A stretch of 64,000 nucleotides of DNA from UBA5216 sp043743335 (GTDB lineage Bacteria; Pseudomonadota; Gammaproteobacteria; Burkholderiales; SG8-41), in assembly GCA_043743335.1 (NCBI GenBank), contig JAYTWR010000004.1, positions 12,924-76,923 on the forward strand, written 5' to 3'. Under the pieces are notes generated by a model, which did not search any database, was not told where the DNA came from, and saw only the letters and a list, made by a program, of their open reading frames with translations. Shown piece after piece: positions 1-9,700 of the stretch; position 1 is the first letter of the stretch, and the number at the start of each line of letters is the position of its first letter. The translations under genes and the position numbers were made by a program.

Positions 1-674
1 TTGCCTATGACCGGCGTGAAGCCGGCACGTCCGGTGGTCGCGTGGAGAAATTGACGTGGGAGACTTTCGCCCGGCAAGGCCACGCGATCCTCGATCATTT
101 AGGGGTGAAACAGGCATGGATCGTGGGCGGCTGCATGGGGGTTTCGGTGGCGGCGGCCATGGCGGTGTTGCGCCCGGCGCGTTGCACCGGTCTGTTGCTG
201 CATTGGCCGGTGGGCGGCTATTTGTGGATGCAAAAAGGGCGCGGCTTTTATAACCGTCACATCGAATTTGTGCGCGCCAACGGCTTGGCTGCGGCTGCGG
301 CGCGTGGTGTAACAGGAAAAAATTTCTGGCTAGACCCCGAAGCCGGCCCGTGGGCATCGCAGAACGCGACTGATCCGGCGTTTGCCGCCGACTATGTGAA
401 GCACGACGTGACGAAGTACCTCGATCTGTGCGCGCACAGCCGCGATGCCCTCTACGGCGACACCCTGCCGTCGGGTGCTACCGGCGAGCAATTGCAGAAC
501 ATCAAAACGCCGTCGCTGATCTTGCCCGGCGCGGACGCCTCGCATTCAACGTCGTCGGCTTGGGCGATGAAAGAACTGATGCCCAACGCGGAATTCTGGA
601 ACGTGCTGCCGCCCCATCAAAATGGGGCCAATGTGCTGGCGGCACTATTAGATTTTGCCAAGCGGAAATCATGA
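1..674 (+). CDS. alpha/beta-fold hydrolase, 5' end outside window
   Basis: The reading frame is open from base 3, so the GTG at 42 is unlikely to be the real start and the gene begins left of the window. The visible part reads AYDRREAGTSGG and then the nucleophile elbow IVGGCMGVS, followed by an acid in LPGADASHS and a histidine in LPPHQNG near the end. This is the order of an alpha/beta hydrolase triad. The elbow has Cys where most family members have Ser, as in dienelactone hydrolases. No substrate can be assigned. A dispersed AT-rich repeat starts just after the stop codon. Confidence 0.8.
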   Translation, partial: AYDRREAGTSGGRVEKLTWETFARQGHAILDHLGVKQAWIVGGCMGVSVAAAMAVLRPARCTGLLLHWPVGGYLWMQKGRGFYNRHIEFVRANGLAAAAARGVTGKNFWLDPEAGPWASQNATDPAFAADYVKHDVTKYLDLCAHSRDALYGDTLPSGATGEQLQNIKTPSLILPGADASHSTSSAWAMKELMPNAEFWNVLPPHQNGANVLAALLDFAKRKS

Positions 675-691
675 TTTAAAAAAGTCAATAA

Positions 692-704
692 AATCAATTA
701 CTTA
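692..704 (+). repeat. dispersed AT-rich motif, copy 1 (exact IHF-type core)
   Basis: The core AATCAATTACTTA fits WATCAANNNNTTR exactly. It is preceded by an A-rich run and the shared flank GTCAATAA, and lies 18 bp after the hydrolase stop. Confidence 0.7.
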
Positions 705-856
705 AGGTCGTTTGGCAAAGGCGCGGCACTATTGAACTCCCGTGCTGCGCCCCCATCTAATGCCACGTACCAAGCATTTATTGCATAGTTGCATAGTTGC
801 CTAGTTGAACACGCTGATTAAAACCAAAAAATCATAACCAGACGAGGACTTATTTT

Positions 857-1729
857 ATGAAACGCATCTTCCTGTTTTTGATGACCAACTTGGCCATTCT
901 GTTGGTGATCAGCTTCACGCTGCGTTTGTTAGGCGTGGACAAAGTGGTTGGGCAAAATGGCATTAATTTCAATGCCCTGCTGATCATGTCGCTGGTGGTG
1001 GGTTTTTCGGGCTCGCTGATTTCGCTGTTTTTGTCGAAGTGGATGGCCAAACGCTCGGTGGGCGCGCAGGTTATTGAAACGCCGTCCAACGCCACCGAGC
1101 AATGGTTGGTTAGCACCGTCAAGCGGCAGGCGGAGCAGGCGGGCATCGGCATGCCGGAAGTGGCGATTTACGATTCGCCGGAAATCAACGCCTTCGCCAC
1201 CGGCTGGAACAAAAACAACGCGCTGGTCGCCGTCAGCACCGGCCTCATGAACAACATGAGCGCCGACGAAGCCGAAGCCGTGCTCGGCCATGAAATCAGC
1301 CACGTCGCCAACGGCGACATGGTGACGCTCACCCTGATACAGGGCGTGGTCAACACCTTTGTGATCTTCCTGTCGCGGCTGGTCGGTTACTTTGTCGATC
1401 GCGTGATTCTCAAAAACGATCGCGGCGAAGGCATCGGATTTTTTGTGGCGTCCATGGTGGCGCAACTGGTGCTCGGCGTTTTCGCCAGCATGATCGTCAT
1501 GTGGTTTAGCCGCTATCGCGAATTTCACGCGGATACCGGCGGTGCTAATCTGGCCGGCAAACAGAAGATGATTGCGGCGCTGGAGCGGCTGAAATTGAAT
1601 CAGGAGCAAGCCGCATTGCCCGCAGGCGTGGCAGCATTCGGCATCTCGGGCGGCGGCGCGTTCAGCAAGCTGTTCATGACCCACCCGCCGCTGGAAGAGC
1701 GCATCGAGGCGCTGCGGCGGTCGGTTTAA
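857..1729 (+). CDS. htpX: membrane zinc metalloprotease HtpX
   Basis: This 290-residue protein is normal length for HtpX, an inner-membrane M48 protease that degrades misfolded membrane proteins. Two hydrophobic segments lie at about residues 5-23 and 36-57. The zinc motif HEISH is at about residue 144, two further hydrophobic segments follow, and the likely third ligand is the Glu in REFHAD near residue 223. The ATG at 857 follows a GAGGAC ribosome site. Downstream are two hairpins, so the gene is probably monocistronic. Confidence 0.95.
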   Translation: MKRIFLFLMTNLAILLVISFTLRLLGVDKVVGQNGINFNALLIMSLVVGFSGSLISLFLSKWMAKRSVGAQVIETPSNATEQWLVSTVKRQAEQAGIGMPEVAIYDSPEINAFATGWNKNNALVAVSTGLMNNMSADEAEAVLGHEISHVANGDMVTLTLIQGVVNTFVIFLSRLVGYFVDRVILKNDRGEGIGFFVASMVAQLVLGVFASMIVMWFSRYREFHADTGGANLAGKQKMIAALERLKLNQEQAALPAGVAAFGISGGGAFSKLFMTHPPLEERIEALRRSV

Positions 1730-1755
1730 TTCCGCTGGCTTACCGGTTACGCATC

Positions 1756-1785
1756 ACCGCTGCGGCGCGAAGACGCAGCGGTTTT
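1756..1785 (+). terminator. hairpin terminator after htpX
   Basis: ACCGCTGC pairs with GCAGCGGT across an 11-base loop, followed by a short T run, 26 bp after the htpX stop. Confidence 0.6.
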
Positions 1786-1800
1786 GCAGGGACGGGCCAT

Positions 1801-1846
1801 AAAAACGGCGATTTGCCTTTACGGTAAATCGCCGTTTTGCTTTTGT
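1801..1846. terminator. bidirectional terminator between convergent genes
   Basis: AAAACGGCGATTT pairs with AAATCGCCGTTTT around a short loop, with A residues on the left arm and T residues on the right. It can end transcripts of htpX and of the convergent coiled-coil gene. Confidence 0.75.
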
Positions 1847-1901
1847 TCGCGTTTCTTTCAGGTCTCTGCGATGAAGCCTTAGACTTTGACCTCTGCTACC
1901 G

Positions 1902-4900
1902 CTACTTCAGTACCGGGTCGCGCAAAGTCCCACTGGTAGCCAGCACGCCGCGCGCGACCACCACGCCTTTGCTGCCCAATTCAGCATTGATGCTGCCCGA
2001 CAAAGCGCCGTTGTTGACATCTACCGCGCCCGACGCGTTCATCGGGCCCGAGCTCAACTGTAGCTGCCGGTAGCTGTATCGGGTGCCGGCGACCTGCACG
2101 GTGCCGCTGAGGTTATCGAAGCGTGTCTTGCCGCCGCGTTGACCGCCAGCGCGCGCGGTTTGCAAAGCGCGTACGACATCGACATTGTTGAGTTCGCCGC
2201 CAGCCAGCGTAAAGCTGCCTTCGACGCGTGTGTCGTCGAACAGTGTTTTAACCGTGGTGCCCGCGAGCGCATAGTTGGCGTTGAGACTCAGGGTGCCAGT
2301 TGAAGAGAAATTTGTGGTGAAAGCGGGCATAAGCTGGTTCAGGCGGCTGTTTTCGAGCTTCAAATCACCGTCCGCCTGAAGGGTGCTGCCCCAGGTGGCT
2401 TTCAATTGACCCGTGAGTGCGCCGCCGCCGACGCGTCCCTTGAAGCTGGAGACGGTAGCACCGTTGCCATCGACGATGGCTGTCGCTTCAAGTTCGTCAA
2501 ATTCCACTGCGGGGCCGATCAACGGTTTCCAGCCGCTGGCCGTGAGCGTGACCTGCCACACCTTATCCTTGGGGGTGACTTCGAAGCGCGCCTTCTCCAC
2601 ATTGAAGATTGCCTTGCGCAACTCGCCGCGGTTACCGAGTGTGGCCTCCACCTCAAACGGCGGAATTTCCACGTCTCGGGTGGCAAGCTTTACCCCACGA
2701 AACTTAACGCGCGCCACTTGCAAATCCGGATCATTCGCCTGCGCGCCTACCCAACCGGCCACCGCACCCGCCGCATCGGCATCGAGCGTCACGCTTTTGA
2801 CATCAATCGAGTCAAAGTTGCGCGTGCCGCTGATGAGCCCCAGCGGGCCGATGGCGACATACACCGCATCGGCTTTCACCTCCTGTAGTTTGCCGATACT
2901 GACTTTTTCCAGCGTGAGCTTGGGTGACGGAAACAATTCGTAGCGCATGGTGGAGATCGACACCGGTTGTCCTAGGCGCTTGCTCATGAGATCTTGCACG
3001 GCGGGCACATAACCCGACAGCGGAATCATAGGCAGCAGGGCGAGTGATGCACCGCCTGCGACCACGGCACCTATGGCACCCTTCGCCAGCCAGTTTTTCT
3101 TGCGGCCTGCTGGCGCCGGCGCAGTAGCTTTGGCACCGGCATCGCGCGCTTGTCGCTCGGTGGCGGATTTTTTGGCGCGCTCTTCCGCGTCGGCGCGATA
3201 TTGGGCTTCCTCGGCGCGCTCGGCTTCGTCGCGCGCTTTAAGCTCACGCGCCACGCGCGCGGCGATATCCGTCTCCGCGCGCGCGCGCGACTGCTGTTCC
3301 TGCAAGACGCGCTGCACGGCCTCGGCCTTGGCGCGGTCTTCGGCGGCAGCGCGAGCGGCTTGCTCGGTTTTGACTTTGGCTTCCGCTTCGGTCTTGGCCT
3401 TGGTTGCCGCTTCGGCCATAGCCGTCGCGCGTGCTACCGCTTCTTCGGCAGCGCGGGCCGCTACTTGCACTTGCTCGTTGGCTTTGCGGATTTGTTCCGG
3501 ATCGCCAGCCGCCGTGGTGAGCAGGCGTTTTTCTGCTTCCTCGCGTGCCTGCTTTGCAACCGCCGCTTGCTGTTCGGCCTGTTCGCGCGCCTTGCGTTCA
3601 GCGGCAATTGTTTGCGCCAATTCCTGCATGGCCGTGCGTTCAGCCTGTTGGCGTTGTGCGCGCTCAGCTTCGGCTTGGGCGTCGGCTTCTGCGCGCACTT
3701 TTTTCTCGGCCGCCATCAGCGCTTCAACTTCCGTGCGGGCTTTTAGCTCAGCCTCGGCGCGAGCCTGATTCACCGCCGCTTCGCGCAGACTGCGTTCGTT
3801 GTCGGCGCGCGCTTCGGCCTCTAGGCGCGCCTTGCGTTCGGTTTCCGTTTGCGCGGCGCTTTCTGCTTGAACGCGTGCGCTTTGCGCTTGCGCCTCGCGT
3901 ATCTGCGCATTGGCACGCGCTTCGATTTCCTCGCGCGCTTCGCGTTCAGCCGCCGCCTGAAGCTCAGCCTCGACCTTGGCCATGCGCGCCTGATCTTTCA
4001 GTTCGCGCACCAGTTCACGCGTGTTCGCGTCGGCTTCCTCACGCGCTTTGGCGATCTCAGTTTCGCGGGTTGCGCGCTCGGCTTCCTGTAATTTGCGCAG
4101 CTCAGATTCCATCTGGGCGCGGGCTTCTGCCTTGGCTTTGCCCTCGGCCTCGGCGACTGCGCGCCCTTTGGCTTCTTCGAGCGCCTTCATGGCTTGCTGT
4201 ACGCGGGCCTGTGCCTCGGCGTCACGGGTGCGATCACGCACCTGTGATTCGGCGTCGGCTTTGGCGCGAGCGGCTTCTTCGGCCATGGCGCGCGCCTCGG
4301 CGGTGGCTTTTTCGGCACCACGGCTACGCATTTCGGCTTCTTCGAGCGCCTTGTGTTCGGCTTCGCTGCGTGCGCGGATTTCCGCTTCGAATTGCTCGCG
4401 TTTGGCGGACTCATCGGCGGCGAGTTTTTCCGCGCGTGCCAGCGCTTCGGACATCACCTTCATTTGCGCTTCAAGGGCTTCGCGGGCCTTGGCCTCGGCG
4501 GCGGCGCGCGCGAGGGCCTCGGCTTCGGCGCGCTGCGCGGTGTCGGCGCTGGCTTTGGCTTCCGCCTCGGCACGTTCGTTGGCCTGCGCCTGACGCCGTG
4601 CCTGCGCTTCGGCTTCGCCCCGCGCGCGGGCCTCAGCCTCGGCTCTGAGTTTGGCTTCCATCGCGGTGCGCAAGCGCGCTTCGGCTTCTGCACGTACTTT
4701 GGTGTCCGCTGCGGACTTGGCATCCGCAGACGCTCGCATGGCGGCTTCGGCACGGGCCTTGGCCTCCGCTTCGGCGCGTTGGCGGGCCTCGGCTTCGGCC
4801 TTGATGCGGGCTTCTGCAATCACGCGCGCGCGCTTTTCGGCTTCTTGACGGACTTTGGCTCTGGCGGACTCAGCAGCGGCGGCTTCGGCGCGCGCCTTGG

Positions 4901-5303
4901 CTTCGGTTTCGGCTTTGCCGTGTTCGCTGACTTCAGACTGCACTTTGGCCACGCCTGCGGCCGAGGTGAAGTCGAGTCCGTCACCTACGCCTTCATCATC
5001 AGAATCGTCGAAGGGGTTGATGTCAACGGCGCCGATTCTTATCGGCTGTGTGACATTGAGCCGGTTATTGGGATCGAGATCCGGTCCGGAGAAAACGCGG
5101 ATATAGCCCTCGGTGACCAGTTGCTCCAGCGCGAGGTGGCAGTGACCTTCGGGTACGCCGGATTTTCCGACGAGCTCGGCGACGGCGCATTTGCCGTCTA
5201 CGGCAGCAAATATGCGGCTAAGCTCCCGCGGCAGTTTGGTGCTGCGCGCTTCGCGTATGCCTTTGGTGGTACGCGTGAAGACCGTTTCGCCGTGGTAGAT
5301 CAT
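1902..5303 (-). CDS. giant Ala/Glu/Arg coiled-coil protein with C-terminal AsmA-like domain
   Basis: This 1133-residue protein has four visible parts. Residues 1 to about 100 form a compact segment resembling a winged-helix or DUF4388-like module. Residues about 125-720 are an almost uninterrupted heptad-like stretch of A, E, R, K and Q (for example AEAEARARAEAE). One transmembrane helix lies at about 743-764. The rest, with motifs such as LGQPVSIS and LFPSPKLTLEKVSIG, resembles the AsmA family of envelope proteins. The predicted topology is a cytoplasmic coil anchored to the inner membrane with a periplasmic AsmA part. The repetitive codons produce long antisense frames that are not genes. 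The start is the first ATG; no strong ribosome site is seen. Confidence 0.8.
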   Translation of the reverse strand: MIYHGETVFTRTTKGIREARSTKLPRELSRIFAAVDGKCAVAELVGKSGVPEGHCHLALEQLVTEGYIRVFSGPDLDPNNRLNVTQPIRIGAVDINPFDDSDDEGVGDGLDFTSAAGVAKVQSEVSEHGKAETEAKARAEAAAAESARAKVRQEAEKRARVIAEARIKAEAEARQRAEAEAKARAEAAMRASADAKSAADTKVRAEAEARLRTAMEAKLRAEAEARARGEAEAQARRQAQANERAEAEAKASADTAQRAEAEALARAAAEAKAREALEAQMKVMSEALARAEKLAADESAKREQFEAEIRARSEAEHKALEEAEMRSRGAEKATAEARAMAEEAARAKADAESQVRDRTRDAEAQARVQQAMKALEEAKGRAVAEAEGKAKAEARAQMESELRKLQEAERATRETEIAKAREEADANTRELVRELKDQARMAKVEAELQAAAEREAREEIEARANAQIREAQAQSARVQAESAAQTETERKARLEAEARADNERSLREAAVNQARAEAELKARTEVEALMAAEKKVRAEADAQAEAERAQRQQAERTAMQELAQTIAAERKAREQAEQQAAVAKQAREEAEKRLLTTAAGDPEQIRKANEQVQVAARAAEEAVARATAMAEAATKAKTEAEAKVKTEQAARAAAEDRAKAEAVQRVLQEQQSRARAETDIAARVARELKARDEAERAEEAQYRADAEERAKKSATERQARDAGAKATAPAPAGRKKNWLAKGAIGAVVAGGASLALLPMIPLSGYVPAVQDLMSKRLGQPVSISTMRYELFPSPKLTLEKVSIGKLQEVKADAVYVAIGPLGLISGTRNFDSIDVKSVTLDADAAGAVAGWVGAQANDPDLQVARVKFRGVKLATRDVEIPPFEVEATLGNRGELRKAIFNVEKARFEVTPKDKVWQVTLTASGWKPLIGPAVEFDELEATAIVDGNGATVSSFKGRVGGGALTGQLKATWGSTLQADGDLKLENSRLNQLMPAFTTNFSSTGTLSLNANYALAGTTVKTLFDDTRVEGSFTLAGGELNNVDVVRALQTARAGGQRGGKTRFDNLSGTVQVAGTRYSYRQLQLSSGPMNASGAVDVNNGALSGSINAELGSKGVVVARGVLATSGTLRDPVLK

Positions 5304-5463
5304 CGGGTCTTGGGGGTAAGGATGGACACTACTGCCAGCAGGGAAACCGCTTCCCTACGCTCAATACTGCGATTGTTCGTCACAAATCGTTCAACTATTA
5401 TAGTTATATTTCAAAAACTTACTAGCGATGCGGTGTTCGCTGCCGCGTTCGCTGCCGTGTTCA

Positions 5464-6441
5464 CTATGAGCCTTCTACCGCCAGCAGAATTTTGCCGGTG
5501 TGGCCTGCCGATTCCATCAACGCGTGGGCTTCCGCCGCGGCAGATAACGGGAACGTGCGCCCGGTGACAACGCGGATTTTTCCGGCTTCGATCAGCGGCC
5601 AGACTTGGGCTTCCAGCGCTTGGGCGATGCGGGTTTTGTAGGCGACGGGGCGTGTGCGCAGTGTTGAGCCGGTGTAACTTAAGCGCTTTAGCATGATGGG
5701 CATTAAATTGATTTCCACCTTGGAGCCCGCGGCGAACGCGAGTTGGATGATGCGCGCGTCGGGTGAGGCGGCTTTGATGTTTTTTTCGATATTGGCACCG
5801 CCGACAATATCAAGAATCACGTTAGCGCCGCCCTCGGTGCGCACGACTTCCACAAAGTCTTCGGTCTTGTAGTCGATGACGCGATCGGCACCCAAGTCGC
5901 GGCACAACTGGCAGCGCGCATCGGGGCTGTCGGTGGCGATGACTTTCGCGCCGAACGCCTTGCCCAGTTGTATGCACGTGGAGCCGATGCCGCCTGCGCC
6001 GCCGTGCACCAAGAAGGTTTCGCCCGCTTTTAACTGCGCGCCGGCGAAGACGTTGCTCCAAACGGTGAAAAACGTTTCGGGCAAACCGGCGGCGTCGACC
6101 AGCGATACACCCTTGGGGATCGGCAGGCAATGATTGGCGTCAATCACGCAATACTCGGCATAACCGCCGCCGTTGGTGAGACCGCACAGCGCGTCACCTA
6201 TTTTCCAGCGCGTGACGCCCGCACCTACGGCAGTGACCACGCCGGAGATTTCCAGTCCCAACAAATCCGAGGCACCGGGGGGCGCAGGGTAGAGCCCTTT
6301 GCGCTGCATCATGTCTGGACCGTTGACGCCGGTGGCGGCGACTTTGACCAACACTTCGCCGGCTTTGGGCGCGGGCAGGGGGCGCTCGGCGAGCGTCAGT
6401 ACCTCGGGGCCGCCGGGCTTGCTGATGGCGATGACTTTCAT
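5464..6441 (-). CDS. NAD(P)H quinone oxidoreductase, PIG3/zeta-crystallin type
   Basis: This 325-residue protein is a zinc-free medium-chain dehydrogenase/reductase. It opens with MKVIAISKPGGPEVL, and the nucleotide-binding loop VHGGAGGIGS sits near residue 145. The structural-zinc cysteines of alcohol dehydrogenases are absent. Relatives reduce quinones or alkenals with NADPH in the cytoplasm. It stands alone, 160 bp upstream (in genome coordinates) of the divergent start region of the coiled-coil gene. Confidence 0.9.
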   Translation of the reverse strand: MKVIAISKPGGPEVLTLAERPLPAPKAGEVLVKVAATGVNGPDMMQRKGLYPAPPGASDLLGLEISGVVTAVGAGVTRWKIGDALCGLTNGGGYAEYCVIDANHCLPIPKGVSLVDAAGLPETFFTVWSNVFAGAQLKAGETFLVHGGAGGIGSTCIQLGKAFGAKVIATDSPDARCQLCRDLGADRVIDYKTEDFVEVVRTEGGANVILDIVGGANIEKNIKAASPDARIIQLAFAAGSKVEINLMPIMLKRLSYTGSTLRTRPVAYKTRIAQALEAQVWPLIEAGKIRVVTGRTFPLSAAAEAHALMESAGHTGKILLAVEGS

Positions 6442-6562
6442 AGATTTCTCGAAGGGGCGTTGCGAATGGGTGAATGAAAGCTCATGTTAGCATGCGCTGC
6501 AACAGTACCAATTGCGATGCGCTTGCCGCCATGACAATGATTGGGATGCGAAGCCTTCCAGC

Positions 6563-6736
6563 TTGAATACCGAGTTGCGTAAAGTGGTGGCGCAGCCCGA
6601 ACTGCAGCGCCAACTGGCGGAGCAGGGTTACGAGCCGTTGAGCGGCACTGCGGAATCATTCGACGCCTACATTCGTTCTGAAATTGCCCAATGGACGCGC
6701 GTGGTTAAGGCCGCGAGAATTAACGTATCTAATTGA
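6563..6736 (+). pseudogene. C-terminal fragment of a Bug/TctC receptor gene
   Basis: The frame reads LNTELRKVVAQPELQRQLAE through ARINVSN and stop, which is the characteristic last 55-60 residues of a Bug receptor (compare IAQWTRVVKAA). The signal peptide and the first roughly 260 residues are missing. Upstream lies only the short spacer of the divergent oxidoreductase gene. The stop codon lies inside a copy of the AT-rich motif. Confidence 0.75.
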
Positions 6737-6738
6737 TT
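6726..6738 (-). repeat. dispersed AT-rich motif, copy 2 (one mismatch)
   Basis: Minus-strand core AATCAATTAGATA, with the shared CTCAATAA flank. It provides the stop codon of the Bug fragment. Confidence 0.6.
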
Positions 6739-6786
6739 TTATTGAGAGTTACGGTTATTTCGCCGTTCGCGGCAGCGCGATGCCGC

Positions 6787-9700
6787 TCACACGGATTTGT
6801 TTTTAATTGACCAGCGCTGAACAATCGCAGCCAATTTCTCACTGGTGAAAGGCTTGGAAATATAGTCGTCCATGCCGGCGGCGAGACAGCTCTCACGGTC
6901 GCCTTCCATGGCATTGGCGGTTTGGGCGACGATGATATGGCGCGCCTGACCTTCCTTTTCGAGGGTGCGTATGGCTTGGGTGGCGGCGAATCCGTCCATC
7001 TCGGGCATGTGGCAATCCATCATGATCAAGTCAAAATGCTGCCGCTGCGTGGCTTCGACGGCTTCGCGTCCGTCGCGCGCCAGCGTGACAATGCAGTCGA
7101 GCTTTTTCAGCATCGCCGTCGCCACCATCTGATTCACGGTATTGTCTTCGGCGAGCAGCACCGCAACACCCTTCGTCGGCGCGTCGTCAAATAACAGTCG
7201 TTGCGTTTTTGCCAGCCAGGCGTCCGCTTCTTCTAGCTCGGCAGCCTCGGGCCCTTTTACGGTAAAGCTGAAACTGCTGCCGGCACCCGCCGTGCTCTCC
7301 ACGGTCAAGGTGCCGCCCATCAGTTGCGCCAGTTGACGCGAAATGGTCAGGCCCAAGCCAGTGCCACCAAAGCGGCGCGTGGTGCCAACGTCGGCTTGGG
7401 AAAACGGATCAAATATGCGCTCAATCGCGGCTTGTGGAATGCCGATGCCGGTATCGCGTACATCAAAACGCAGGGTGATCTCACCTTGCTCTCGGGCAGC
7501 CACGCTGACGTGCAAGCTCACCGCACCATGTCGGGTGAATTTGATGGCGTTACCGGCTAGGTTGGACAATGCTTGCGTGACCCGCACCGGATCGCCGCGT
7601 ACGATGGGCGGGACGTCGGGTTCAATGTGGTAAGTCAGCGCGAGATTTTTCTCGCGCGCCGACGCGGTAAACATCTGCACCAGCCCGCTCACGCGCGAGC
7701 GCAAATCGTAGGTGATGTTTTCGATGTCGACTTTGCCGGCTTCAATTTTGGAAAAGTCGAGTATGTCGTTGATGATCTTGAGCAGACCCTCACCGGACAG
7801 CTTGACGGCATCAAGATAGCCGCGCTGATCGGCGTCGAGCGTTGTGCCGGCGAGGATGCTGGTCATGCCCAGCACGCCGTTCATCGGCGTGCGGATTTCG
7901 TGGCTCATGTTGGCGAGGAATTGCGAGCGCGCGCGCATCGCTGCCTCGGCCTCTTCGCGTGCGCGGATCAGATTCTGCTCGGTACGTTTCAGATCCGAGA
8001 TGTCCGTGATGGCGGTGATAATGCCGCTGACTTCGCCGGCCTGATTCGAATAGGTCGATTTCGTCACAATGCAGATGGCCTTGCGTCCGTTGCCGACCGT
8101 CATTTCGCGCTCGATTTGATGGATGCCCGGCTGCTCATACAGCGCCCGTTCGATGCGTTCGATGTCCGACGCAATCTCGGGACGCCGCTGCGTGACTGTC
8201 ATGGCGAGCGCATGCTCGCGCTTGATCGCAAACATTTGCTCATACGCGGTGTTTACCAAGGTAATTTGCGAATCACGATTCTTCACCACGATGGGCATAG
8301 GCGTGGCATCCAGCAAAATGGTGGTCAGCCGCAATTGTTCTTCGGCGGCGCGCTCGGCCTGGCGTAATTGGGTGATGTCGGAATAGGTGGTGATAATGCC
8401 CGCCACTGCCCCGGCAACGTCCCGATAGCTGGATTTCGTGATCATGCAACGCACTTTGCGCCCGGTGCCGCCGGTCAGTTCACTCTCAAACTGCCGGGTG
8501 CTTGGCGTTTGCAGCAACTCAGCGTCGACGCTTTCGATTTCACTGACGGTGGCGTCTTCCTGGCCGGGGCGTATTTGCCGGTTTAGCACGGCATCACGGT
8601 GCACATTAAAGAGTTTTTCGTAAGCCGTGTTGATATAAATAATGCGGCGCTGCGCGTTCTTAATCATGGTTGGTGCAGGAGAGGCATCGAGCAGGATATT
8701 GGTCATCTGCAGGCGATGTGCCGCCAGTTCCCCGGCATTTTTGAGATCGGTGACATCGGCGTGCATGGTCATGAAGCCCGTGATTTTGCCGGTCGCGTCG
8801 GTCAGCGCCGCCTTGGTTGTGCTGTAGTGGCGTGTTGTGCCATCGGGCAACACGCGCGTGCGCGCGAAGTTGCGCACGCCGGGGCTTGCGCGCAAGGCTT
8901 CTTCGATTGGGCTGCCGGATTGATCCGGCGTGAACACGTTGGCTTCCAGTGTTTTCTTTCCAACTAGGGTTTCACGCCGCACGCCGAATTCCCGCTCGTA
9001 CGCCGCATTGATGCGGGTAAAACGCTGCTGCCCGTCCTTGATGGAAATCGCCATCGGTGCTGATTCAAGCAGCGTTTCTGTGACGTGCAATTGCGCAGAC
9101 AAGCGTTCCTGCGCCTGCTTCAGCTCGGTAATGTCGTTGTAGGTGGTCACCAAACCGATAACCTTCCCCTCGGTATCCAGCACCGGGCCCTTGGCGACCA
9201 TGAGTTGAACCACATGGCCCGAAGGTAACGTTCTGCTGGTTTCGTACTGCACAATGCGCGGGTTGGCCAGTATAGAGCGTTCTATCGCCGCGCCCTGGTC
9301 GGCAATATCGCCGTGCGTTGCGCGCAATGTTTGCCCCAGCAGTTGCGCACGGGATCGTTCCAGCAGCCGCTCATACGGCGCGTTCATGTGCGTGAAGCGC
9401 TGATGTTCGTCTTTGATCGATAACGGCGTGGGCGTGGCTTCGAGTAGCGCTTCGGTCATGCGCAACGAGGCGCTGAGTTTGCGCTGCGCCAGCACGTTCT
9501 CCGTGTTGTCGCGCGCGATGCCGCGGTAACCGGTAAACACGCCGTGCGCATCGAATATCGGCTCGCCGTTGGCGCTGAAATGGCGGAGCCCGTTTGCCGG
9601 GGTATTCACGGGGAAAGCAAAGTTCTCAAACGGCTGGTGCGCATTCAGTGTGGCGTGGTGCGCCTGCCAATGCGGATCGTCCAGCGCGCCGCCGACGTAC

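Noticed and set aside
3073..5567. Several long plus-strand open frames (up to 404 codons)
   Set aside because: They are antisense to the coiled-coil gene and arise from its repetitive GC-rich codons; their Arg/Ala or Gly/Phe compositions are mirror images of the repeats and match no family.
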